Source: Sphaerulina vaccinii (taxonomy: Eukaryota > Ascomycota > Dothideomycetes > Mycosphaerellales > Mycosphaerellaceae). Taken from it: a stretch of DNA of 64,000 nt. The position numbers were made by a program, and so were the translations under genes. The stretch lies in contig JAKUDP010000001.1 of the NCBI GenBank assembly GCA_022570795.1, positions 2,790,001 through 2,854,000 on the forward strand. Reading direction: 5' to 3'. Each line of letters opens with the position of its first letter. Positions within the stretch are counted from its first letter, which is position 1. This document shows, piece after piece, positions 1 through 11,988 of the stretch. A model generated the notes under the pieces. It did not search any database. It was not told where the DNA came from and worked only from the letters and a program-made list of their open reading frames with translations.

Positions 1-1095
1 CGACCTGGCGACAAGCTCTTCTATTTCACAACATGCACATGGATGATGTGGCACTGGCTCGTATCGGGACTTGCATCAGGTGCGACATTAGTTCTCTACG
101 ATGGCTCTCCTTTTCAGTACCGAGACTCCGAGGGACAGAGCATCAAGGACGACCTTGCAATGCCTAAGCTCATTGACGAAGTGGGTATCACGCAGTTCGG
201 CACAAGTGCCAAGTACCTCTCTGTGCTCGAGCAGCCAAATGTACTACCTCGAGAAGCTGGTTTGTCGCTGAAGACACTCAAGGCTATCTACTCAACGGGA
301 AGCCCACTGGCTCCAAGCACATTCCAATATGTCTATCGTGCATTTGGAGCTGTCAACCTCGGGTCCATCACAGGTGGAACCGACATCATTTCTCTATTCG
401 GCGCTCCGTGTCCCCTACATTCTGTCTACACTGGCGAGATTCAGGTACTTGGACTCGGCATGGCTGTGCAGGCATGGGACTACAGTGGCAAAGATGTCTC
501 GCAAACAGGTGAGCCAGGCGACCTCGTTTGCACAAGACCATTCCCATGCCAGCCAGTAATGTTCTGGCAAGGCGAAGAAGGAGAGAAGAAGTACCGAGCC
601 AGCTATTTCGAAGAGTTCGAAAGAGTATGGCATCACGGAGACTTCATTCGCTTCAACCCAGAGACTGGTGGTCTCATCATGCTTGGACGTTCAGACGGTG
701 TGCTGAAGCCATCAGGAGTGCGCTTTGGTTCGGCTGAGCTATACAATGTCATTCTCAAGCACTATCCCAATGAGGTCGATGATGCACTCGCTATAGGACG
801 ACGGCGGGAAACCGATGACGACGAGACCGTTGTGCTGTTCTTGAAGCTCAAGGAGCCTGGCACGCTTGATCCAAAGCTTGTGGAAAGCATTAAGACGACC
901 ATTCGGAAGGAACTCTCTGCAAGGCACGTACCAGGAATTGTCGACGAGTGTCCTGACATTCCTGTCACGACCAACGGCAAGAAGATCGAGAAGTCAGTCA
1001 AGCAGATCCTTTGCGGTCTCAATATCAAAACCAGTACGAGCGTCGCGAACCCGGAAAGCTTAGACTTCTATAAGCAATGGGCAGAGACCCACTAG
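1..1095 (+). CDS. Acetoacetyl-CoA synthetase, 3' part (5' end outside window)
   Basis: Enzyme of the acyl-adenylate (ANL) superfamily that joins acetoacetate to CoA using ATP, a cytosolic ketone-body and sterol-precursor reaction. The frame is open from base 1 and reads RPGDKLFYFTTCTWMMWHW before the first Met shown at 43, so the true start lies upstream. About 364 residues are present, roughly the C-terminal half of a family protein of about 650-700 residues. Visible adenylation motifs are VWHHGDFIRF (the GD loop), LGRSDGVLKPSGVRFGSAE (hinge region) and VTTNGKKIEKSVK near the C-terminus, whose Lys is the usual catalytic lysine of the family. The C-terminus runs about 25 residues past this motif to a TAG at 1093-1095. 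No intron is seen in this part. The family call is strong. An acetyl-CoA synthetase is less likely, because the segment around SGLASGATLVLYDGSPF is typical of acetoacetyl-CoA synthetases. Confidence 0.9.
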   Translation, partial: RPGDKLFYFTTCTWMMWHWLVSGLASGATLVLYDGSPFQYRDSEGQSIKDDLAMPKLIDEVGITQFGTSAKYLSVLEQPNVLPREAGLSLKTLKAIYSTGSPLAPSTFQYVYRAFGAVNLGSITGGTDIISLFGAPCPLHSVYTGEIQVLGLGMAVQAWDYSGKDVSQTGEPGDLVCTRPFPCQPVMFWQGEEGEKKYRASYFEEFERVWHHGDFIRFNPETGGLIMLGRSDGVLKPSGVRFGSAELYNVILKHYPNEVDDALAIGRRRETDDDETVVLFLKLKEPGTLDPKLVESIKTTIRKELSARHVPGIVDECPDIPVTTNGKKIEKSVKQILCGLNIKTSTSVANPESLDFYKQWAETH

Positions 1096-2134
1096 CCAAA
1101 TGACAGGTGTGTATATATGCTTACTTGAAAGTATTCAATGTCTGTCGATAGCATAGCAACTTTGAGTCTGATTGTGAAGACTGTTTCTAGGCTATATAGC
1201 ATTTGCAGCCTACTACGTTGATGAGGAGGGTAGAACGCGATACTGAAAGCGATTTGGTCCAGAAAGTGCACTCGAGATACCCCGAGCCGATCAGAGAATG
1301 GATCTGATTGTGCGTACAGGAGACACAACATCCACACATCATAGCAGTCCCGATAGAGGTACGCCTGCTCGATCTGGTACGCGCAGCATTCGAAACAGGC
1401 ACAAGTAAGCGGTTTCATTGAGTCCCACGGTACCCTGTTGCCAGTGTTGTGGCTCAGGTTACCACCTCCGTCATACCATAAATAGATAGGGATGCCATGA
1501 ATGCACAAAGTATAACCAGTTGTGAGATCAGTAGGGGAAAGCGTGTAACAGAGAAGTGTTGTCTTTTTCATACAATGTTTTCGATCCTTCATCACTCCAC
1601 TACCAGAATGGTGTGAATGAGGCTAATGTGCACACACTGGCAATGAGACTACAAAGCAGCAATCGATGTGACCTCCCAACTACCGTCCAGTGCAATATCA
1701 TACTTGTCAAGCATAGTTTTACTCCTTTCCAACCACTTTGCCCTCTCCCATCCGCCTTCGTTGGGTATCCATCCATCTAAGTGGGCAGCCGTCCTGGTGT
1801 TCCCCAATAAAGCAAGTAAAGTCAGAGTGCTCCTTCGTTCGTCAATTGCAGATTCTTGAAAATCTGCTCTCGCTCGCTCGCACAGCGGCATCCTTTGAAC
1901 GCCGGTAAAATTAGACATTTTCGTAAAAGTCGCGCCAGATTTTGGTGTTTCCTCCTTCTGTTCTTCCCATACACGACAGCACAAAAAGCTTTGCAAAAGC
2001 ATCCACAAGAATTTGGGGTATATTATGAATTATAGTCTCGAACGCCAGTCAGTGAGCTACGGCCGTATATATTTGGCCTATGTCGAGGCGCAAGTCGTAA
2101 TCGTCCAGTATCGGGTCATTCAGCAGTAATGTTG
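1096..2134. other. Intergenic, convergent 3' ends
   Basis: This lies between the stop codons of the acetoacetyl-CoA synthetase gene (plus) and the homeodomain gene (minus). A minus-strand ORF at 1649-2008 and another at 1092-1595 are open but match nothing I recognise and have no supporting neighbours. I see no convincing gene, RNA or repeat. Confidence 0.5.
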
Positions 2135-4367
2135 TTATTGCTGCTGTCCGAGATTGTTAGGATCCACGAAGCCGAACATCTGCTGTGTTTGCAGGTCGAA
2201 ACCATTGCCCGGGCTTTGATGTTGGAACATTTGCTGATCATCCTGCATTTGCTGCATCTGTCCAGGACTCGTGTACATCTTAGACTCGTTGTAGAGCATG
2301 CCGTTCTCGTTTGGAGTATGGAACATGGTGCCTTGGTCTTGAGATACATCGTTCGAGGGTGTCGAGAATGATACGCCGCTGTCCTGGTGTTGGGCGGATG
2401 GTGACTGGTAATTCGACCCAGCTTGCTGCGAAGGGCTCTGGTAGTTCATCTGCTGCTGCCCGTTCATGTTCATGTTACCGTCCTGACCATTGCCGGGAGG
2501 CGACTGGAAATTGAACATGCCGTCTGGCATCGGCGAGTGAAACGGCTCTTCGTTCATCGGGCTTCGAAAAGGTAGGGCAATCTGCTTGTTGAAGGACTCT
2601 GACAAGTATAGGTCATCACTACCAAGCTGTGCGGCTTCGTTCGATGTGCCAAAGAGATCAGCACTCTGGCTTCGTCCCATGCCATTGAGCGGCGGTGAGT
2701 GATCAGCAATTACTGGGTCGCCATGGCTCGTCATCGACAATGGCGTCGTGCTTGTGCCCAGCATGTGTCCGGAGTCGACAGTTAGGAAGCCATTGTTCAT
2801 GTGTTGGTTGAAGTGCGTCGGGTGTAAGCCTTCCGAAGGAGGTGCGTGCGAGAAGAAGCCTGGAGTGCCGAACTCGCTCGGCGAATTGGCCGTCGTCGCT
2901 GATAGTGCGCCATTGAATTGCATGCCCATACTGTTGTAGTTCTGAGACGTGTCGATGCTCAGATGGTTAGGTCCCGCGCCGTTTGCGAATCCTTGTGGTA
3001 TCTGATGCTGAGGCACAGGAGCGAAGATGTTCGGTTCTTGCATCGGGACCTGTGCTGGCTGGTTCTCCTCCTGGATCAGGAAAGATGGCATCGGCATCTG
3101 TCCATTTCTGAACATATTGAAGTCAATTGCAGCAGGAACGGATCGACTACGTTGACGCTTGTGGCCACGAGGGCCTGGAGGACCCATCATGCCAGCGTGA
3201 GGATCCTGAGGCGGGAAAAGGTGCATGCCGCTGTGTGGGTGCATCATGTGGTTTGGCTGACTGGCAGGTCGACCCATTGGTGACACAGGCGCACATACCG
3301 CGAATGTGTTGGGATCGAAAACGCCGGTGTTATGTCGGTTCTGGTATGCCTCCAGTGAAACGAGCTTCGCAAGTTGGCCGCTGAGCACTTTCGATGGACC
3401 GCCGAGCTGATGGACCATGACTTGGCTGGCCTGCTGATCTTCTGTGAAATCGCCACACTCATAGAATCCTCCACTTCCAGAGCTGTCCATATAGAACTTT
3501 GGTGGTCGGATCAGTTCTATGATCAGGCCACCAGGCCTCTGCGACGCACCCTCTGCAGCTGCTAGAACATCTCCCTGCTCCAGTGTGATGTTCTTAATCC
3601 ATGCAAAGGGATATTCGATCTTGTATCCAGCAGAGTCGTTGTTGATGTAGTATGTGACGCAGGCCTTGTCCGGTGAGTAGAAGATCACCAGATCCATTGT
3701 GCTCTGCCCTACTCTTCGCCATGTTCCGATGGAGAGCGATCGACAGTGGAAGTGCTGGATCACCACTTTGCCAGATGTTGTGTCGTGATTGAGCATCAAG
3801 CCACCGTTTCCAAACTGCCCAAATCCGGGACCACGTCCAAGCATAGTCGCTGGCAATCCTTTGCCAGGTCCGTATGCTTGCATAGCAAGATACTGGCGCA
3901 TCGACTCCGGAATACTATCGCAATCTTCGCCACTCTCGATACTCCGCTTAGCGATGTTCTTTATCTTCGCACGCCTGGTATCTGTTAGCATTGAACTTAC
4001 ATGCTCACCGGCATTTAGATCCAGCCTACCTGTTTTGAAACCAGATTTGTACTGAGCGCTCAGTCATGTTGATTTCCTGCGCTATTCTCTCGCGTACCAG
4101 TGCAGTAGGCGTGGGGTTCTTATTGAACTCTACCTCGAGTGTCATCAGCTGGTCCTGAGTTGCTCTCTGCCGCTTCTGGTTCTTTTGTTGTTGGGTGAGC
4201 GTGCTCTTCCGCGGCGGGCGGCGAGACGCGTTGTTGTTGTTGACGGAGTTGCTGCGTTGAACACTCTCCGGTGATGTGGACGACGCCATGCTCATGTTTG
4301 ATTTGGTGTCCTGTGGCGTCTGTGCCTGGTGGGCAGGCTGAGGTGGTAGTGCCATTACGTCGGCCAT
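2135..4367 (-). CDS. Homeodomain transcription factor
   Basis: A nuclear DNA-binding regulator. Two exons: 4367-4030 and 3974-2135, with a 55-nt intron (3975-4029, GT-AG), giving 725 aa. The homeodomain spans about residues 62-122. It begins at KRQRATQDQL and carries the helix-3 signature WFQNRRAKIK, and the intron splits the Arg codon inside WFQNR-R, which fixes the splice junction. A basic, Asn-rich N-terminal stretch (SVNNNNASRRPPRKS) precedes it. The remaining 600 residues include a conserved-looking block just after the homeodomain (about 150-280) and a long Gln/Asn/Pro/Met/Ser-rich tail, probably a disordered activation region. The arrangement resembles the fungal Htf1/Hox2-type homeobox factors needed for conidiation, but that orthology is inferred from the homeodomain flanks and not proven. 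The gene has an unusually long gene-free upstream region. Confidence 0.88.
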
Positions 4368-7300
4368 GATCGCGTCGGATATGATACAGTTAGGAGAATT
4401 TCGTCTATTCGTGGCACAGCCTGGGTGATATGGGGTAAAGTGATATCGACGTCGTTCGTCGTCCGGCTCGCTGGTTCGTGTTGGCGTTGGCCAGGGACTG
4501 AAGTAGACTGAAAGAATGAGGCCACGGGCCTAGCTGAAGGGATGAAAGCTGTGCGGTAGTCTCTACGCAGCACAGGGGGTAATCCGATATCCAGGCGGAA
4601 GCTGAAAGGTATGCCACTGGCTCGCTGTGTCTCGCTATATCGTTCGTTCGCTCGTGGAGGTCGCTAAGGACGATTATCCGTAGACTCGCAGTCAATAAAG
4701 AAAACTAGTAAAGCAGCTGTTAAAGCCCAAAGAACGACTCGGCGCCGGAAGGAGTGACGGCCACCAGACAGGCAGTGAAAGAAGCAGTCAAAAGAGAGTC
4801 GCGAGACAAAGCATCAGAAAGAGTGATGATGCTAGGCTCAAAGATGATGCGGGCAACAATGAGGAACAAGCGGCGATAACGAGACGAGTGCAGTCAACGC
4901 TGGGTGGAGGTCTGACGATGAAATTAGATGACTGCGGGCGGAGCGCACTGTAGAGGCGATGAGACGAGCGGCTGCCGAGCGAAAGAGGAGGGCCTGTCCC
5001 AAGCATGGATGCACAGGCCCGCGTGAAGTCGAACCCCTTGATGCCACACACGGCCTGGCGCGTTGGAGCGTGCACTAAGCATCCCAAACCAGCTAGCACC
5101 AACTCTAGCGCGATCAGGGCCAGCGCGAGCAGGCCTTATCCTTGGGCGCGGCTGACGGCTGTTCCTGGCGCTGACCTCCAAGACGCGTCGATCCTTTGCA
5201 CCTCGTTCGGCCAGTGGTGTGCTCTCACCGCAACAAGCACTCGCTGTACACCACTTGTCGTACCAAAGGCTGACTCCAGCCTCACAATGTGGTCAATCGT
5301 AGCCTTCGTAGCATTGGTCAAGTACACGCGCTGTATCCATCATGCTGGCATACCCCTCTGCTGGCTCACAACACGCTAGCGTAGGAGCTGCATATGTATC
5401 TACGGTATACATACAACGTGCTGCACAACTACTCGTCGTCCGAGCCAACCGCAGCCGATTGCGCACCTTTTAGCTTTACTGTGTCCAGTCTCTTCGGGTC
5501 AGCGCAACGTTATATACCACTGTACTGGCTAGAAGCAGCTTTACAAGTCTCAGTCTTTTCGAAAGTCGACAAAGCCCAGCTGCTTCACTGCCGTAGAACT
5601 GGAACAGCAGACGAGGTCTTGGACGGCGCTTGTGTCACAGGACCGACTGCGAGCGGACGGCGCCTCTGGGGTCTCGTTTGGCATCTTGCCTGCTCCTATT
5701 CAAGATAGGTCGGGTGATATAGCGTGTTCGTCCAGGATGCACCGGGAGCCCGTCATCGCACAGCAGCGAGCCGGTCTACGGCGGTGCATGCGGCGACACA
5801 CCAACACACTGCTAGCCTATCAGAAATAGGACGTTGCATGCTGAAAGCCGAAGCAGAGAGCAGCGACTTCCAGCGACTCTGTGGTTATACAAACCACCGC
5901 CAAAAGTCGAGACGTGCTAGTGCGTAACTTTGAGGATGCTGCGCGGAGTTCAAAGTTCTGCCTCCCAAGAAGAGGCGCAGATCACAGGTGCGTTCGAAGC
6001 TACTTCTTGCCGAACGTCTTGTCACAACAGACGCGTTCGAGGCTCGCTCAGTCGTGTTGTTGTTGGCCACTCGAGCGCCATGGACGTTGCTCCGACCATT
6101 GATGGTACACAAGAACCTTGGAAGTTGGCTTCAGGAGGTAAGCAGTAGCTGGCACCTGTCTATTCCTCACCCGCATCCACAACAGCCTGTCGAAGCGATG
6201 GACTTGTGCAGGACCAACAACCAGGGTTTGCGGTGGACGTGGTTTCGCAAACCAATCGCTGACGATCGGAGGTTCAAAGCGCGCTACAGCAGCAGGAGCG
6301 CTACTTTTGAGTTTTACCAAGAGTAGTTAGCCGAATCGATGCAAAGGATATCTGAAACCGTCACGTGGAGCAGCGACGACACCACTACTACCTGGCATCT
6401 TTCCGGAGAGGTTCATGAAGTGCACGAGCACCGAGATCTGTCGAGCTACACCTCTCCGGCTACTGCTTCGTCTTCTGCGGAGGACGAGCACAGCTATATC
6501 TGGACGACGTGTAAGACATGGCCTGCTCTTTTTGTGGTCATCCTTCACCCAAGGTGACCCACCTGACTAACGACCGTGCACGCTATGCGAGCTGAGTAAG
6601 TCTGGGCCAGGATATATGGTTCTTCTCCCGCTGCTTTGACACTCCTTTTCCAAACCAAGGGCAACTATCAAGTCTAGCTGCGTAGCTGCCGCTGTGAACA
6701 CAAGCACAGCAAGACAATAATAACATTGCCTAGAAGGTATACGGCCTCAATGCCGATGGAACCTCATCACGGATCTCGTGTCGTGACATCCGCACAATTC
6801 GACTCAAGACTATCCACCTCAGTCATCAGCACCGGGTTTGTTGACACTCGAGACTTGGCGGACGTAGACTCTGTCACCTGCAGCTTGACAAGCAACGCTG
6901 ACCTGGGAGCCTGTCCCATAGTACCAGGATATGCATGAGATAACGTCGAATGCGGCTCAATACTTGACTTCATACGGTGCCACATGCATCGATGAACGCT
7001 ATGCATGCGCCTCACATCACGTCTCGCCGGACGATCTCAACGGTTACAGAACGATCGGGCTGTGAAGTCGTCTCACGATTTGCTACTCGACCAAAGAATC
7101 CGCCGCTCCTCGACGTTGCTCTCCCACGTCACATCCGACAAGACAAGTCTGCCACGTTCGGGAATCTGCAACGACTGAATAGCTCTACTCGATGCTACTC
7201 ATATTCTCGATGAGATTCAGATACACGGAACACTGCTCACGATCCGTACAGAAACGCCACTCATCGACGCCTCACATGTGAAACAACATTCAGCCATTGG

Positions 7301-8162
7301 ACATCCCTTTGCCTCACAATTACGTGCTCTAAGCTCACGGACGATTCTACTAAGTTGTGTCAACTCAAGCTCAATGGCCAACAGTCTCTCGAGCTTCCAA
7401 GAACACGGAAGATGCAAGACCTTGTATATTGTCCGAACAGGTTCCCCGCGAGATACAAGCCTTTGCCACAAGAACATGCAACAACTCTGAACCTTTGATC
7501 AAACGTAGCCCGTTTGGTGTCTTTCTTGCTGCCTACAGTTGCCACAGCTGCTCAATGCCGAGAGTTGCCTTTGGAGGCTCGAAGCTGAAACTGACCTCAT
7601 CTGACCATGCTTCTACTTGATCCGTGCTGCACATTGCATACCTAAGCGATCCTCGATCGGCTGATCACAAGATCTCGCAGAGTCGTCAATGGGACAGACG
7701 CTGACCTGCGCTAGGCATGTCATCGACGTACGTTCGCCACAGCTAGCCGACGAACACCTGAAGCTCGCATGTATCAAGGAAGAACAGTGTAGCATCGAGG
7801 CGACAAACAGCTTACACATCAGACACACCGAACCAAAGTTTCCCAAGCTCGAGCTTAATCGACAGTGATATGTTAACATGGGCATGAACGCCTGCCTCGT
7901 GATCATAGACCTGTGGTTCTTGAGTTATACTTCGAATATGCCGGGCATTATACGTCCATACTGAGGCTCTGATGAAATGAACATACGCCACCGCCACCAG
8001 TTCACGACTTCTCTGTCTCTCGAACCCGAGAGCCTCAAAGTCAGCCTCTTCGATCTTCACCTCATGTCGCAATCTCGTGGCAAAGCATGACGATCACTCT
8101 TGGGACATTCCCAGCTCATCCTCGTACCTTTCTCACATCAACTCCTCCTTCACTGACTTCCT
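4368..8162. other. 3.8-kb gene-free region upstream of the homeodomain gene
   Basis: This holds the promoter and 5' leader of the homeodomain gene at its left end and the 3' flank of POL3 at its right end. Short ORFs occur in all frames, the longest around 120 codons, but none has family motifs or consistent codon use. I found no tRNA B-box, transposon ORF, terminal repeat or array. The sequence is not AT-rich, so it does not look like a RIP-degraded transposon. The most likely content is regulatory DNA and a long 5' UTR of the regulator, or an undetected non-coding transcript. Confidence 0.5.
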
Positions 8163-11100
8163 TCACCAAAGCGTAGCATCGCGATCAAACCTCTCAATTT
8201 CCTTCCCAGCATCCTCCACATCCTTCTTCGCCTTCATCCGCATATAAAAGATCGGACAATCCCTACTCGAGCAAATAACCTCATTATGCATACTTCCCTG
8301 ACATCTCTGACACTGAGTCCAAAGTCTCGCAAATCGGACTTCAAGCTCCGCAGTCTTAGTCAAACTTCTCTGATACAGTTCTCCGAATCGAGGTCTACAC
8401 TCCTCACCCACTGCACCGCCACTCTCTTCTTTCGAAGTCAGAGGTTTCTTGCAACCTAAGCATGTTTCGGTCTTCTTGGCAAACTTCATGAGGCCACCCA
8501 TAGTAGGCGCTGAAACTGTCACGGACCGAGTATGTTCGCCGGTGAGGAGTGATGCGGCTTTCTTCTCGCCAAGGATAGGTTCGAAAATACGTCCTAAAGG
8601 CTTCGCCAATTGGTTGTCCAGGTAGTATTTCGTATCAATGGGCATGTTGTTCTCGAGCACGAAGATGGGATCTTCCGATTTCTCGTAGCCTTTGGACCCA
8701 GCAGCTCCCTTAATCATGACATACGCCACTCGATCACCAAGAGCTGGAGCAGAACCAGCATCTCGCTTTCGCATGCGTTCCGCGAGTTCGGTATGTGCTT
8801 GTTTGTTTGCGTAATCGGTCTTCGTCAAAGCTTTCGTGATGACCAGGTTGGAAAGGTCGATGCGACCCTGCAGAAGCTCTGATATGGTTTCCTTGACATA
8901 ACTAGGGTTGTAATTTTAGCAATAGCTCAAACGAACGTCGGATCGGAAGTCATCGGACTACGCCCTGTAGAATCGTAGATTAGGGAAGGAAGAACTTACT
9001 CCTGAGCACCTTGCACATCTTGATCGATGAGCAACATCTTTAAGCTCGTCTCAATGAGGTTTTGGACCAACCTGCAGTTATCTCGGCGAACTGTTTCGAT
9101 ACCTTTGGTATCCATCTTGTCCCACTTGTCAGGCTTTGTCCAATATAACCCTGCGTATCGCTTCTTGTTGATGAGAAGGTATGGGTAGTACACTTTTTCG
9201 AACTCCAGCTTGATGGGCTTGATGAACTTGCTAGAGACGTACTCTGCAGCATCATTGCCCAGCTCCATGGCTTTGGCGAGGTCGTTAGGACCGAACTTGA
9301 CCATGACAGAATCTGTGTCTCCGTAGATGACCTGGGCATCGTGGCTGTATCCGTTTGCGATGGTGTATCTGGCTTCGACTTCCTCCTTCGTCTTTTCAAT
9401 CATTTGCCGCCCATACGATGTGGTACTACTGGCGATTGCAAGACATGGCAGCTTGCCGACAGTGGCTCCTGTCAGACCATAGACAGAGTTGGCACTGATT
9501 TTCAAGGCCAATTGACGACCGTTCAGCACAGCCTTCTTGAAAGGATCAGTCTCAACAGCCAACTCTTTCTTGGCACGCTTTCTGGCTCCTAGCAGTTCTT
9601 CAAGAATCTGTGAGAGCAGTCCTTTCCGTACTTTCGTGGTGCAAAAGAGGTCGCCATTAGGTGTCACAATGTAGTCCTCGTCCTTTTTCAGGTTGAGCTT
9701 GTCGATCGCGTTCTTGTTCAGCAGCGTTGTGTAGCACAAGTTGTGCGCCTGCATAATACTCGGGTACAGCGAGGCAAAATCGAGGGTGGCCACAGGTACG
9801 TCGTAGTATCCTCTTGTCGGTTCAATGACAGTCGCTCCTTCGTACTGCTCGTCAGATCCTTCTGACTTGAGATCAGGTACGACAAGTTGCTGCTCCAGAG
9901 CTTTGCGAAATAGCTGACTGATGAACTTCACTTGTTGCCCCTTCGAAAGGAGGAAGTTGAATGGTACACCCGTGACTCTTGCCATCTCAGTGTAGTTGAC
10001 AAGACACATCAGCTTGTCCATAAGTCGTTGAGGCAGATATGCATCTTTCAGACAATAGACCGCAAGTCTTCGCCGCGACTCTGGCGTACCGTTGTATAAT
10101 TCAGTGATCATGGTGTGGTGCACATCTTCCTTCTGTTCCTTCAAGAAGTGGGCCGACACTGAGTTGAGCGTGTAACTTCTGAGCTGGTAGTCGCGTTGAA
10201 TGAGCTGGAGAAGATCGAGCTGCAGTCTTCCGTTCGTGTTCGTCGCCTTTGAATCTCTGTTTCCCATCTGCTTGCTTGCAAAGTTCGTCTCCTTCGCCAC
10301 TGACTTGACGTTCTTCAGTCGTGACCAGAAAGGGAATTGACCGCATTTGAGATGTGCTGCTCGGTCCAGGAGATACGGAAAGTCGAAATTGGCAATGTTG
10401 TACCCGATGATCACGTCCGGATCAACCTCCTCCAAGAAATCTCTCCATGCCATCAGCATCTTCTCTTCTTTGTCGAATTCGAACAGCTGCGTGTTCACAA
10501 TGCTGCTGACTGTATCCATGCAGAACACATTTCGCACGAATGGCTTCGCCTCACCATACCTCGTCACGACATTGGCGATCTGAATAACAGGATCAATGTT
10601 CGCCTCCGGGAAGACACCTTTTCGACCAGCACACTCGATATCGAAACTCAGCACTCGGAGGGGTGCCATCTTCGACCATTCTCCATCGATGGGATGTGCA
10701 ATCAAATCCCGATAATGGCAATATGCTTCGATCTGACATTGTGATTGACGATCTCGCTGTGGTATCATATGGTATTTGCCGGCATTGATGCCCACCCAAG
10801 ACATGCCGGCCAGCGAAGTGTCGATCATGAAGCGGAGCACATACTGGATGTTGTCGAATGTTAAGATGCCACCTTCTGCAGCTTTCCAGAGTCCCTTGTA
10901 GTTGGCATTGCCGCCTTGGATCGCAGTCCGTAGCCGGCTGATGTACTTGGGATCGGTCACTGTGATCTTCAAGTAAGGACTCTTGGTGTTGCCCTGGAAG
11001 CCGAATAGGTTCTCTCTGAGCACCATCTGCACGGAGTGGATGGCTGCCGAGTGTTGTGCCAAAGTCGATTCCAGAAAGACCTTGTATGGTTCGCAGTCGT

Positions 11101-11578
11101 TCTTGGTAAATGCTATGGGAGCAGCAACGTAGAGATAGTGCAGGAAGTCGGTAACATGGAGCAGCACCGAGTTGCCCTTTTCTGTGACTCCAAACAGCTT
11201 CACAGTGGTTTTGCCACCGTGGAGTGTTCCTTCCTCGTTGTCAATGCTCTGAAAGGTCAGAGTGTCTGTCTGCTCGTCGAAGCCATCCAGACTCGGTCGA
11301 GACCATTGCTGGTCCTTCTCGGCGTTGTTGTGCTTCAGGGCATCAATATCCTGAGTGAGCTTCTCCAGCACCTCCTCTTCGAACTGGCTCTTGGGCTGAC
11401 TAGACCCAACGCCATTCTTTCCTTTCGGAGCTGGTCGCTTGAATTGGGGCTTCGAGACATCGTCGAGCTTTCGTTTCTTGTTGGGTGAGGCCTGTTCATT
11501 CCGGCGAGAAGCAGTGCTGTCCTGCAGGACTCGTTTGCTCGGCACCGCAGTGGGCGCTTGAGTGAGAACGCCGGGCAT
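8163..11578 (-). CDS. POL3: DNA polymerase delta catalytic subunit
   Basis: The family-B replicative polymerase and 3'-5' proofreading exonuclease that synthesises the lagging strand in complex with small subunits and PCNA. Exons 11578-9000 and 8901-8163 flank a 98-nt intron (8902-8999) and give 1105 aa, close to the usual length. Motifs: exonuclease FDIEC (D313/E315), NFDFPY (D399) and YCLKDAYLP; polymerase DFASLYPSIM (about 600), KISANSVYG and YGDTDSV (D754/D756). The C-terminal CysB set (C1057, C1060, C1070, C1075) that holds the 4Fe-4S cluster is intact. In the preceding CysA zinc motif only three of the four cysteines are present: C1007, C1010 and C1028 remain, but residue 1025 is Gly (codon 8406-8408). 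I chose the start at MPGVLTQ rather than an upstream in-frame Met at 11683, because that extension is not polymerase-like and contains a promoter MCB box. Confidence 0.97.
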
Positions 11579-11988
11579 TGTTGTTGTAGACGGTGGATGT
11601 GTATGTGATTGTGAAGACGACGCGGAATCTTGAAGCGAAAGTGACGCGTAGAGAGCGACCCTGGCACGCGCCTGCCAAGTCAATCAAAGGTCAGAGCTCT
11701 TCCATCCACACCCCACTCTACTCTACTCTAGGTATCAATAACCACAGCATACACTTGCGCATCCGTCCTGCTTGTCTAGCAAAAGCATCAAGTGAAGAAG
11801 ACTGCTGTTCTCACTCAAGGCTGCAGTCAGCCAGCTCGGATTGTCGTCCAAAGCTCCGACGGACGAGCTCCATCAGATATCCGCCACAGACATACACGCA
11901 GCACATCCTCATACAGAGTGGAATACAGGCCAAGTATGATATGACAAGCTCATAGTGGTCCTTCTTTACTCACAGATACCTCGTCAAC
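11579..11988. promoter_or_regulatory. Divergent promoter POL3 / CSN5
   Basis: The 410 bp between the two start codons must drive both genes. Besides the ACGCGT box listed separately, ACGCG cores occur near 11620 and 11665. A TCTAC/CTACT-rich run lies near 11710-11731. I see no clear TATA box for either gene. Confidence 0.55.
11644..11649. promoter_or_regulatory. MCB-like element (ACGCGT)
   Basis: A palindromic ACGCGT hexamer 66-71 nt upstream of the POL3 start codon. In yeasts this is the MluI cell-cycle box bound by the MBF complex (Mbp1/Swi6) and is typical of G1/S replication genes, POL3 among them. Use here is inferred from position and gene identity. Confidence 0.45.

Noticed and set aside
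1649..2008. A 119-codon minus-strand ORF whose end (WERAKWLERSKTMLDKYD) looks protein-like.
   Set aside because: The upstream half is not protein-like, no start context or family match is seen, and it lies between two convergent 3' ends.
5005..5379. A 124-codon plus-strand ORF upstream of the homeobox gene.
   Set aside because: No motif, and similar-length ORFs exist in other frames of the same stretch.
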